A stretch of 5,189 nt of DNA from positions 1-5,189 of the forward strand of contig JACUTP010000131.1 in the NCBI GenBank assembly GCA_014859785.1, written 5' to 3'. The position numbers and the translations under genes were made by a program. How positions within the stretch are numbered: the first letter of the stretch is position 1; the number at the start of each line of letters is the position of its first letter. The DNA is from Candidatus Methanoperedentaceae archaeon (GTDB lineage Archaea; Halobacteriota; Methanosarcinia; Methanosarcinales; Methanoperedenaceae). The notes beneath the pieces were generated by a model. The model had not been told where the DNA came from and did no database searches. It worked only from the letters and a program-made list of their open reading frames with translations. Shown here in pieces: positions 1 to 5,176 of the stretch.

Positions 1-13
1 TAAGGAGGAAAAA

Positions 14-496
14 ATGAAACGATACTATCTTATTGCTGGTTTCTTTATGGTGGCAGCTTTAATGGCATCATACTGGACTGACATCCAGAATGGTTATGTG
101 GAACTGCAAAAAAACAATACAAATTTACCGTACATACTAGACATGGAAGCAGATAATGGTCTGCCGGATTTTGCCCAGAAGACCGTCCGTGTCGAGGAGG
201 CATATATATTTGCCATGGAGAACCAGGAGCTTGTAATGTACATCTCCTGTTATTGCGGGTGCGCCAATATGCAGCATTCTGACAAACTTATTGAGCACAA
301 AAGCCTGAAAGAGTGTTACATCAAACCTGACGGCAGTTTTGAGCCGCATGCTTCTTCATGTAAGCTGTGCAATGACATAACGCTTGAAGTAAAGGAACTC
401 ATCGGGCAGGGTTATTCGTTAAAAGAGTCCAGGATTATCATAGACGAGAAGTATTCGGGACGGGGCGTAGGGACAGATACACCCCTTCCCCCCTGA
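14..496 (+). CDS. Membrane-anchored PCYCGC-motif cysteine-rich protein
   Basis: A 160-residue protein of the PCYCGC family, known mainly from bacterial lipoproteins and of unknown biochemical role. Residues 5-20 form a single hydrophobic segment that could be a signal anchor; there is no lipobox cysteine, so unlike many bacterial relatives it is probably held by the helix. The diagnostic core is C79-Y-C-G-C83, with serine in place of the usual leading proline, followed by H88, H95, S97-L-K-E-C101, H112 and a C116-K-L-C119 pair, then a C-terminal part with the family pattern G-Y-S-L-K-E-S-R-x-x-I-D-E-K-Y (133-147) and a proline-rich tail. Six cysteines and three histidines in about 45 residues suggest metal binding or redox chemistry outside the membrane; that is inference. 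The start is fixed by GGAGG at 4-8, five bases before the ATG. The TAA at 1-3 may be the stop of an upstream gene, so this could be a later member of a longer operon. A run of six C at 488-493 lies next to the stop. Confidence 0.88.
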   Translation: MKRYYLIAGFFMVAALMASYWTDIQNGYVELQKNNTNLPYILDMEADNGLPDFAQKTVRVEEAYIFAMENQELVMYISCYCGCANMQHSDKLIEHKSLKECYIKPDGSFEPHASSCKLCNDITLEVKELIGQGYSLKESRIIIDEKYSGRGVGTDTPLPP

Positions 497-502
497 GCTG
501 GT

Positions 503-549
503 TTTACACCTGCCGTAAAGTACATATAAGTTTACACACAATGTAAAGT
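503..549. promoter_or_regulatory. Paired palindromic operator-like sites flanking a TATA element
   Basis: Two copies of TTTACAC-N5-GTAAAGT lie at 503-521 and 531-549, exactly 28 bases apart. Within each, TTTAC and GTAAA form an inverted repeat (17 bases, seven between the arms). The 14 outer bases are identical between copies while the five central bases differ at every position, the pattern expected of a dimeric helix-turn-helix operator rather than of a recent duplication. The second copy is the more symmetric (TTTACA-N5-TGTAAA). The nine bases between the copies hold a TATA-like element, so bound protein would be placed to block TBP/TFB or initiation. The regulator is not in the window. 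Seen directly: repeat and spacing. Inferred: regulation of the downstream four genes. Confidence 0.6.
522..530 (+). promoter_or_regulatory. Probable archaeal TATA box for the lipoprotein operon
   Basis: ACATATAAG sits between the two palindromic sites. With the usual archaeal spacing of about 25 bases, transcription would begin near 550, just past the second palindrome and about 24 bases before the ATG at 574. It would give genes two to five their own promoter, separate from whatever drives the PCYCGC gene. Confidence 0.5.
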
Positions 550-573
550 TAATCGATTGCAGAGGATGGTTAA

Positions 574-984
574 ATGAAACATAAATTCGTAATTATTGGC
601 GCCAGTATACTGGTGGTTATTGCTCTTGTATCCGGATGCCTGGATAAAACCGGAGGAAGTGATGCAACAGGGAACATTGACTATTCGACACCACAGACAA
701 ACAATGAGGGAGGAATTTCAATAACAGTTTCCTACTTAGCCGGGATAACTGATGCGACAGCATTTGAAATAGAGGTGACTGCACACCAGGACTATAACGA
801 TGACTTCGGGAAAAATTCATTCCTCAGGGGTGCAGGTGGAAAGAAATACCAGCCGCTTTCTTATGAAGGCAGCAGGGGACATCATGCAGAAGGAATACTC
901 AGGTTCCCGAAAATAGACGACACGAGATTTGAACTGGTAATCCAGGACGTTGCAGGTGTGGAAGAAAGGGTATTCACATGGTAA
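574..984 (+). CDS. Small archaeal lipoprotein with C-terminal beta-rich domain
   Basis: A 136-residue exported lipoprotein of unknown function. Residues 1-21 are a typical signal peptide (K-rich start, hydrophobic core) ending in the lipobox L18-V-S-G-C22, so C22 is the predicted lipidated residue. A low-complexity Gly/Ser/Thr/Asn linker (about 23-47) leads to a domain at about 48-136 with alternating beta-strand character. It carries a conserved-looking block: an acidic DYNDD stretch, a Y-Q-P-L-S-Y-E-G segment (92-99), G102-H-H104, then E-G-I-L-R-F-P and a terminal R-V-F-T-W. I recall similar GHH...EG...FP...ERVFxW domains in bacterial hypothetical proteins, without known function. GAGGAT at 562-567 is a fair Shine-Dalgarno site before the ATG. 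It is the first gene of the putative four-gene transcript. The paired histidines could bind metal, but this is not shown. Confidence 0.82.
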   Translation: MKHKFVIIGASILVVIALVSGCLDKTGGSDATGNIDYSTPQTNNEGGISITVSYLAGITDATAFEIEVTAHQDYNDDFGKNSFLRGAGGKKYQPLSYEGSRGHHAEGILRFPKIDDTRFELVIQDVAGVEERVFTW

Positions 985-1020
985 GAATAACAACCGGCTA
1001 ATCAGCCTGTCAGGAGTTAT

Positions 1021-1635
1021 ATGAGAAAAGAAGTTTACGCGTTCTTAATTATTGCGGCTGTCCTGATAGCAGCTTTTTCATATTACACGTACTACACAGG
1101 AGCAGGGAAAAGTATCTTTCCTGAAACAATTGGCGATATGAATCTTGCAAGGTATGATACCGGGGAGGTTGCAGCGCAGGAGATTAAGAATATGTACGGG
1201 CTAAAGGACATACCCTTCGGTAAAGGATACACTGCTGTGTACACCGGACGAAACGGCAGCATGCTTGTCAGGATGGTTGAAGCCGGGGACCACAACATCG
1301 CAAACGATGCCTTCAATGCCATGAACCTCATGCTCGGGTCAGCAGGTGGTCATGCGGCTCATGAGTACTCGGGTGATGTGGGTTCAGGGTCTGAAACGAG
1401 GGAAAGGGCAAAAGATTCCGGATTTACACAGGAAGAGGAAACAACCAGGCCTGAGAAGGTGGATTTTATAGATTTTACGAAACCTGACGTCTTCATGATA
1501 AAAGATGGAAGCATGTACAACTATTATTATCTTAAGATGAACTATAAAACAGGGCGCGTGTACTGGATAACCTTTGATTATCCTGATGCAGGGTATCAGA
1601 GGGCGATGGTGAGACAGGCGATATTTAAAATATGA
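1021..1635 (+). CDS. Membrane-anchored protein of unknown function (tandem paralogue A)
   Basis: A 204-residue protein I cannot assign to a named family. Residues 6-25 form one hydrophobic N-terminal helix with no lipobox cysteine, so the remainder is predicted to lie outside the membrane. The outer domain starts with the shared pattern I-F-P-E-x-x-x-D-M-N-(I/L) (32-42), then G-E-V-A (48-51), A-M-N-x-(I/M)-(L/V)-G (100-106), and ends in Y-W-I-T-F-D-Y-P-D (181-189) and a terminal A-I-x-x-I. The next gene has the same patterns in the same order, so the two are paralogues. This copy has about 30 extra residues near 111-150, charged and Gly/Ser/Glu-rich with H111 and H114, probably a flexible loop. 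It contains no cysteine. AGGAG at 1012-1016 precedes the ATG with good spacing; the gap of 36 bases from the lipoprotein gene shows no promoter, so co-transcription is likely. Confidence 0.8.
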   Translation: MRKEVYAFLIIAAVLIAAFSYYTYYTGAGKSIFPETIGDMNLARYDTGEVAAQEIKNMYGLKDIPFGKGYTAVYTGRNGSMLVRMVEAGDHNIANDAFNAMNLMLGSAGGHAAHEYSGDVGSGSETRERAKDSGFTQEEETTRPEKVDFIDFTKPDVFMIKDGSMYNYYYLKMNYKTGRVYWITFDYPDAGYQRAMVRQAIFKI

Positions 1636-1641
1636 GGGAAT

Positions 1642-2166
1642 ATGAAGAAAAACAAACCGGAATTATACCTTGCAATATTCGTTGTTGCAGTAATCGTATC
1701 AACTGCATTCATTTATTTCCAGACGCAGGAAAAAACTGACTACGGCATATTCCCTGAAAAACTGGATGATATGAACATCGTCCTGTACAGGGAAGGGGAG
1801 GTTGCAATATCTGAGGTCGGGAACCTGCACGGTGGCAGTGTTGTGCCAGAAAATGCCTATATTGCATTATACAGGAGCAATGGCGGCAATACAGCTAAAT
1901 TCTGGGTCTCTGAATCAAGAAGCAGTGAACAGGCAGAATCACAGGTTGCAGCTATGAACGCCATTGTCGGGAAAACCGGTATGTTCAGCGAGTCCACACC
2001 AATGACAATCGGAGGAGTGAGGGTTTATTTTGTTACAGGGCAGCCGCAACTCGGTCTGTATCATTACTTCTATTCCAGTGACAGGAGGGTTTTCTGGATA
2101 CAGGTAGATAACCCTGATAAAGCTTACAGGGAGAGCTTTGTGAAAGAAGCCATAAACCGGATTTAA
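1642..2166 (+). CDS. Membrane-anchored protein of unknown function (tandem paralogue B)
   Basis: A 174-residue paralogue of the preceding product. Residues 8-26 form an N-terminal membrane helix after a lysine-rich start (MKKNKPE), giving a predicted cytoplasmic N-terminus and an outer domain. Shared landmarks are G36-I-F-P-E...D43-M-N-I (36-46), E51-G-E-V-A, A104-M-N-A-I-V-G110, V150-F-W-I-Q-V-D-N-P-D159 and the ending E-A-I-N-R-I. It lacks the charged insert of its neighbour and has no cysteine. Only six bases separate it from the upstream stop, and the purines around that stop (TGAGGGAAT) serve as the ribosome site, so translational coupling is likely. Pairing of two such proteins could mean a heteromeric surface assembly, or simply a duplication followed by divergence; sequence does not decide. 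I know of no function for the family. Confidence 0.8.
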   Translation: MKKNKPELYLAIFVVAVIVSTAFIYFQTQEKTDYGIFPEKLDDMNIVLYREGEVAISEVGNLHGGSVVPENAYIALYRSNGGNTAKFWVSESRSSEQAESQVAAMNAIVGKTGMFSESTPMTIGGVRVYFVTGQPQLGLYHYFYSSDRRVFWIQVDNPDKAYRESFVKEAINRI

Positions 2167-2190
2167 CACAATGAAGCACAGTTTATTACC

Positions 2191-2952
2191 ATGAGAAAAA
2201 TTTTCAGTGACCTTATTGCATTTGGATTTTTTATACTCGTGATTTTAGCGCTCTTCTCAGGAGTTTCTATGCTGCTTGGCAACGAAAAATCCGGAAATGC
2301 TGATGAAAGTGGCGGGCATCATGGTTCCGCAGAGTATGCTTACAGCAACTGGGGTGCGGCGCTGCTCAGCATTGGGCTTTTCTCCTTTTTTGCTCTCAGC
2401 TTCCTTACTCCATTGAAAAAACAAAACTGGCGAACCCTGGGAGTGTATGAAGCGTTCATAATAGCACTGTTCTCGGAGATGTACGGCTTCCCGCTGACGA
2501 TATACGTACTCTCCTCGGTGTTTGGTGTGCAGTTCTCACTCGGGCATGTACAGGGACACCTGCTGGGCGTATTTTTAGCAGGTACCGGTATCATGGGTAC
2601 TGAGAGTGCCTGGGCGTTTGTGATGGCTGTAAGCAGCATCGCCATCTTCTTCGGACTCTTCCTTATGTCAAAAGGCTGGAGCAGGATACACTCGGCAAAA
2701 GGAGAACTGGTTACTGACGGCATTTACAGGTATGTAAGGCATCCCCAGTATCTCGGACTTATTATAATAACCATCGGAATGCTTATCCAGTGGCCTACTT
2801 TTATAACTCTTGCCATGTGGCCTCTCCTTATTACAATGTATTATAAGCTTGCAAAAAGGGAGGAAGTGGAAGCAACCCTGGCTTTTGGGGAAATATATGG
2901 GGATTATAAACAGCGAACACCCATGTTCATACCTTCACTGTCCTTCAAATAA
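2191..2952 (+). CDS. Integral membrane methyltransferase, ICMT/PEMT-like
   Basis: A 253-residue polytopic protein whose C-terminal third matches the isoprenylcysteine carboxyl methyltransferase / phospholipid methyltransferase superfamily. The signature is L173-V-T-D-G-I-Y-R-Y-V-R-H-P-Q-Y187, where R183-H184-P185 belong to the S-adenosylmethionine-binding region, followed by a hydrophobic hairpin (about 188-219) and the cytosolic end K222-R-E-E-V-E...F232-G-E-x-Y-x-x-Y239-x-x-R-T-P244. About six or seven membrane segments are visible (roughly 7-30, 55-72, 84-110, 117-133, 141-160, 188-200, 203-219), so the N-terminal part is longer than in minimal family members. Loop 31-53, predicted outside, holds a G-G-H-H-G sequence. 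The substrate is unknown: many prokaryotic members are annotated from the fold only, so lipid, quinone or protein methylation all remain possible. There is no strong Shine-Dalgarno site; the gene lies 24 bases after the preceding stop and probably belongs to the same transcript. Confidence 0.85.
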   Translation: MRKIFSDLIAFGFFILVILALFSGVSMLLGNEKSGNADESGGHHGSAEYAYSNWGAALLSIGLFSFFALSFLTPLKKQNWRTLGVYEAFIIALFSEMYGFPLTIYVLSSVFGVQFSLGHVQGHLLGVFLAGTGIMGTESAWAFVMAVSSIAIFFGLFLMSKGWSRIHSAKGELVTDGIYRYVRHPQYLGLIIITIGMLIQWPTFITLAMWPLLITMYYKLAKREEVEATLAFGEIYGDYKQRTPMFIPSLSFK

Positions 2953-3028
2953 TAATCCAGGCAAACACGACTATTAGCCCGATGGCTATTGTGCCTTTCA
3001 TGGCGGCTCTCATGTCATACCTGAGCAT
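2945..3028 (-). CDS. Possible tiny single-helix membrane peptide
   Basis: An open frame of 27 codons on the minus strand (or 22 codons if started at the in-frame ATG at 3013). It encodes a short basic N-terminus (M-R-A-A-M-K-G) followed by a strongly hydrophobic stretch G-T-I-A-I-G-L-I-V-V-F-A-W-I-I-I and a TGA stop. It overlaps the end of the methyltransferase gene by eight bases, in a convergent arrangement. A TTTAAATTT at 3041-3049 (minus strand) lies at a plausible promoter distance, and CAGGT precedes the ATG at 3013. Against it: the length is near chance level, there is no strong Shine-Dalgarno site, and the AT-rich element could equally be the old promoter of the npdG relic on the other strand. 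I treat it as a candidate only. Confidence 0.25.
   Translation of the reverse strand: MLRYDMRAAMKGTIAIGLIVVFAWIII
2959..2996 (+). terminator. Weak hairpin after the methyltransferase gene
   Basis: Just past the stop codon at 2952, AGGCA (2959-2963) can pair with TGCCT (2992-2996), enclosing a second stem TAGCC (2975-2979) / GGCTA (2984-2988) with a four-base loop. The stems are short, the internal loop is uneven and only a TTT follows, so this is at best a weak 3'-end structure for the five-gene cluster. The region also overlaps the candidate minus-strand peptide. Confidence 0.2.
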
Positions 3029-3100
3029 GTGTCGTTTTAGAAATTTAAACCGGAAACCAGTTAATAAATCAGGATAATGTATCCAGTAGAGGTGGAAATA

Positions 3101-3380
3101 TTGAAGATTACAAAGTTAAAGAAAATCTCAAGAGGAGCATGCAAATGCCACTCTTCCTGCACTTAAAATTGTAGTGTCAAAGTGATGTTGGGAAAGCAAA
3201 GAACGCTGCATGCGGCTGTTCATGCCGGCTCACAGACCAGGGCTTAGAATACCATATCGATGGAAACAGTAATAAAGAAGCGGTTGAAAAAGCTGATGTC
3301 GCTGTTCTCTCGGTTCCATACGAAGCTGCGTTAAGTCTTATCGAGTGTCTTCGTCCGGTCCTGAAGAACCCTATCCTTAA
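3101..3380 (+). pseudogene. npdG: Decayed, 3'-truncated F420H2:NADP oxidoreductase gene (npdG relic)
   Basis: NpdG transfers hydride between coenzyme F420 and NADP in methanogens and relatives; an intact protein has roughly 210-230 residues. Here only a damaged 5' half remains. GAGGTGG at 3089-3095 still sits five bases before TTG-AAG-ATT at 3101, where NpdG normally starts M-K-I. The glycine-rich Rossmann loop is not recognisable. A-L-K-I-V-V-S-K is readable at 3159-3182; one extra base then shifts the frame, and from 3184 the frame reads D-V-G-K-A-K-N-A-A, then G-L-E-Y-H-I-D-G-N-S, then NKEAVEKADVAVLSVPYE, then S-L-I-E-C-L-R-P-V-L-K-N-P-I-L. These match the second half of the NADP-binding domain. 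Similarity ends near 3380, where priL coding sequence begins on the other strand, and the C-terminal half is absent. In-frame stops occur in the 5' part (for example at 3172 in the downstream frame). It is not functional. Confidence 0.8.
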
Positions 3381-4395
3381 TTTCATCATCTTTGCCCTTC
3401 CCGGTAAGCCATGCTTTTTTACTGTAATAGCCAAGGGGATGCGAGATCCGCTCACATACCGAATCCTTGCCGATACAGTTTCCGTAGGTCAGCATTGTAG
3501 AACAGGATGGTGATTTATATGCTGTTCCGGTTGCACCTTGAATATGCATGACCTGATAACGCGTTTTTTCCTCATCAAAATCCGGTGATACATTGAACAG
3601 GTCAATTATCCCGTCAACATTCATACCAATATTCAGCAAAAAGGACGTCAGGGCAAAACGCATCGTGTGCGTGAGATTAACACCTGAGCTTGCACCGGAA
3701 AGTGCATGAACAACACAGGGAGGAAAACAATCAGGCATTATTTCCTTAAATCCATCAATACTGAACTCTGTCCTCCTGGCTTCCATTTCACCGCGTATCT
3801 CCAGGATGGCATCCTCAAGAACAGTACATATCCCTGGCGGGACGTCGGCTGGAAGGTTTGATTCAATCCTTTTCCTGGCAGCTTCTTCCATTATCCTGGC
3901 AAATTCTTTGTTTGAAATCTGAACCGTGCCATGGTCCATATTCCTGTTAATCAGTTTCCACCCGGGTTCACGAACAGCAAAGCGAACATAGTCCGTAAAA
4001 TGAATGCCGGAAATGTGCTCACCGATCGTAATGTCAATATTGAAATCCGAAGCTAACTCCTTCAACGAAGCGAGAGATAGGTTCTTAAAAAGTTCATGGG
4101 CAGATTTTGCCTCGGCAAGTGAGTATCGCCTGGTAAGAAATGTATCATTTATACATGAAACAAGTATCCTTGCGACAGGATATGACAGGAGTTCCATTTT
4201 TGCATCAGTTTCATCTGAAATGTCGGGTTTTGCTATGCCGTCACCCATTGCCTGAAGTACACGCTCTTTTCCCCGCACCCTCACTCCTTCAAAAGCCAGC
4301 TCTGAAAAAAGCTCATCAAGCTGGAAATCCAGACCTTCTACATACCTCAAGGCACAATTGGTAAAAGGAAAGTTTGCGAAATCGAGAACATCCAT
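3331..4395 (-). CDS. priL: DNA primase large subunit PriL
   Basis: The regulatory, iron-sulphur subunit of archaeal DNA primase, partner of catalytic PriS in making primers at replication forks. The 354-residue length is normal for the family. The N-terminal helical domain begins D5-F-A-N-F-P-F and spans about 1-205. The C-terminal domain carries the expected [4Fe-4S] ligands: C227 in F-P-P-C-V-V-H, C298 in S-P-S-C-S-T-M, C307 in Y-G-N-C, and C314 in D-S-V-C, followed by the conserved H319-P-L-G-Y-Y324. C223 is an extra nearby cysteine. The ATG at 4395 follows the pcn stop by two bases with only a weak AGGT before it, so translation is probably coupled to pcn. The final residues, about 343-354 (LQDRTKTLDKT region), are encoded antisense to recognisable npdG relic sequence, so this tail is probably a recent read-through extension rather than an ancestral part of PriL. 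The PriS gene is not in the window. Confidence 0.95.
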   Translation of the reverse strand: MDVLDFANFPFTNCALRYVEGLDFQLDELFSELAFEGVRVRGKERVLQAMGDGIAKPDISDETDAKMELLSYPVARILVSCINDTFLTRRYSLAEAKSAHELFKNLSLASLKELASDFNIDITIGEHISGIHFTDYVRFAVREPGWKLINRNMDHGTVQISNKEFARIMEEAARKRIESNLPADVPPGICTVLEDAILEIRGEMEARRTEFSIDGFKEIMPDCFPPCVVHALSGASSGVNLTHTMRFALTSFLLNIGMNVDGIIDLFNVSPDFDEEKTRYQVMHIQGATGTAYKSPSCSTMLTYGNCIGKDSVCERISHPLGYYSKKAWLTGKGKDDEIKDRVLQDRTKTLDKT

Positions 4396-4397
4396 AC

Positions 4398-5135
4398 CTA
4401 TTCGGTTTCAACACGTGGCGCCAGCATGTAGCTAACTTCACCATGCCCATCGGCTATTTTTATTTTAAGTTTCAAAGGATAATCCTTTCCTATATCTATA
4501 GTGACTTCAGGGGCTTTGCCTGCAACTTTACTGATATCCGTCAGGTAATCGAGCGAAAACAATGACCGCGCATCACCTGAGCTCATGTCTATTAGCTGGT
4601 CTTTTGCCATCTCGACACGTACCTTGTCAGTATCACCTTCTGCCTCCATGAAAAAAATATCACCATTGGCGCCCATGTACATGTAGTCGCTGACCTTTTC
4701 AGCTGCTTTTACTGCACGTTTTATATCCTCGCCCCGGATAACAATCCGTACAGGAAGGTCAAGAGTTGGTACTTTTGGTTCTTTCCTTATTGATGAAGGG
4801 TCAAGCAATGACATTGTGTAGGAAAGACCTCGCATCTGGATAACGAGTTTATGGGTGTTCTCATCAAGTTCAAGTTCGATATTATCTGTTTTATCAGCCA
4901 TATCCATGATGCTGCTAAGTTTTGCCAGGTCAATACCGAGTTCACCCTCTGATGCCTCGAATGAGTCGAAAGCGTCTTTTGAAAGCTCGAAACTCACCAT
5001 GGCAACATTAGCAGGGTCAACGGCTTTCACGGAAATACCATCAGGAGTAATCCTGAATTTTGCTTCATCCACAAGTGCGGATATTGATTCTACTGAGTCC
5101 TTGAGTTTTTCTGCTCCAATTACTGCCTTAAACAT
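4398..5135 (-). CDS. pcn: DNA polymerase sliding clamp PCNA
   Basis: A 245-residue PCNA, the usual length for archaea. It forms a trimeric ring that tethers DNA polymerases, ligase, FEN1 and other factors to DNA. Landmarks are M-F-K-A at the start, the conserved K37-A-V-D-P-A-N-V-A-M46 strand-loop of domain one, L104-S-Y-T-M-S-L-L-D-P113 leading into the interdomain connecting loop (about 114-128, S-S-I-R-K-E-P-K-V-P), the domain-two segment A142-V-K-A-A-E-K-V-S-D150, S194-L-D-Y-L-T-D200, and the end Y236-M-L-A-P-R-V-E, which supplies the C-terminal client-binding region. No damage is seen. The start is fixed by a strong Shine-Dalgarno site and there is a clear upstream TATA box. It is the first gene of a two-gene replication operon with priL. 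Confidence 0.97.
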   Translation of the reverse strand: MFKAVIGAEKLKDSVESISALVDEAKFRITPDGISVKAVDPANVAMVSFELSKDAFDSFEASEGELGIDLAKLSSIMDMADKTDNIELELDENTHKLVIQMRGLSYTMSLLDPSSIRKEPKVPTLDLPVRIVIRGEDIKRAVKAAEKVSDYMYMGANGDIFFMEAEGDTDKVRVEMAKDQLIDMSSGDARSLFSLDYLTDISKVAGKAPEVTIDIGKDYPLKLKIKIADGHGEVSYMLAPRVETE

Positions 5136-5141
5136 TTTAAG

Positions 5142-5148
5142 CCTCCTC
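5142..5148 (-). promoter_or_regulatory. Strong Shine-Dalgarno site of pcn
   Basis: GAGGAGG on the minus strand, six bases before the ATG at 5135. It contrasts with priL, the second gene, which has almost no ribosome site of its own and probably relies on ribosomes finishing pcn. Confidence 0.8.
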
Positions 5149-5166
5149 TGTTTATTATAATCAAAG

Positions 5167-5176
5167 ATATTTATAA
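5167..5176 (-). promoter_or_regulatory. Archaeal TATA box of the pcn-priL operon
   Basis: TTATAAATAT on the minus strand matches the archaeal TATA consensus closely. Initiation about 25 bases downstream would fall near 5147, leaving a very short leader that just includes the Shine-Dalgarno site. The purine/A-rich bases just upstream (5177-5184) could serve as the TFB recognition element. Confidence 0.7.

Noticed and set aside
488..493. Run of six C just before the stop of the PCYCGC gene, a possible frameshift or sequencing-error site
   Set aside because: The product has the expected family length and a proline-rich ending like its relatives, so there is no sign that the frame is wrong.
997..1008. 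Small hairpin GGCT-AATC-AGCC between the lipoprotein and paralogue A genes
   Set aside because: Four base pairs only and no T-run; too weak to call a terminator or to split the operon.
2724..2737. Inverted repeat TTACA-N4-TGTAA inside the methyltransferase gene, resembling the operator sites at 503-549
   Set aside because: Spacing differs from the TTTAC-N7-GTAAA sites, and the bases encode the constrained GIYRYVRHP motif, so coding explains them.
3286..3293. A-run on the plus strand (T-run on the minus strand) past the priL stop, as a terminator
   Set aside because: Only five T on the minus strand, within npdG-derived coding sequence; not distinct enough to call.
3177..3455. Minus-strand open frame of 92 codons overlapping the end of priL
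   Set aside because: It lies in another frame over priL and antisense to the npdG relic, with no recognisable domain or ribosome site; a shadow frame.
3175..3513. Long plus-strand open frame through the npdG relic and the end of priL
   Set aside because: Only the part up to about 3380 resembles NpdG; the rest is antisense to conserved PriL codons (HPLGYY and the cysteine motifs), so it is not a continuing gene.
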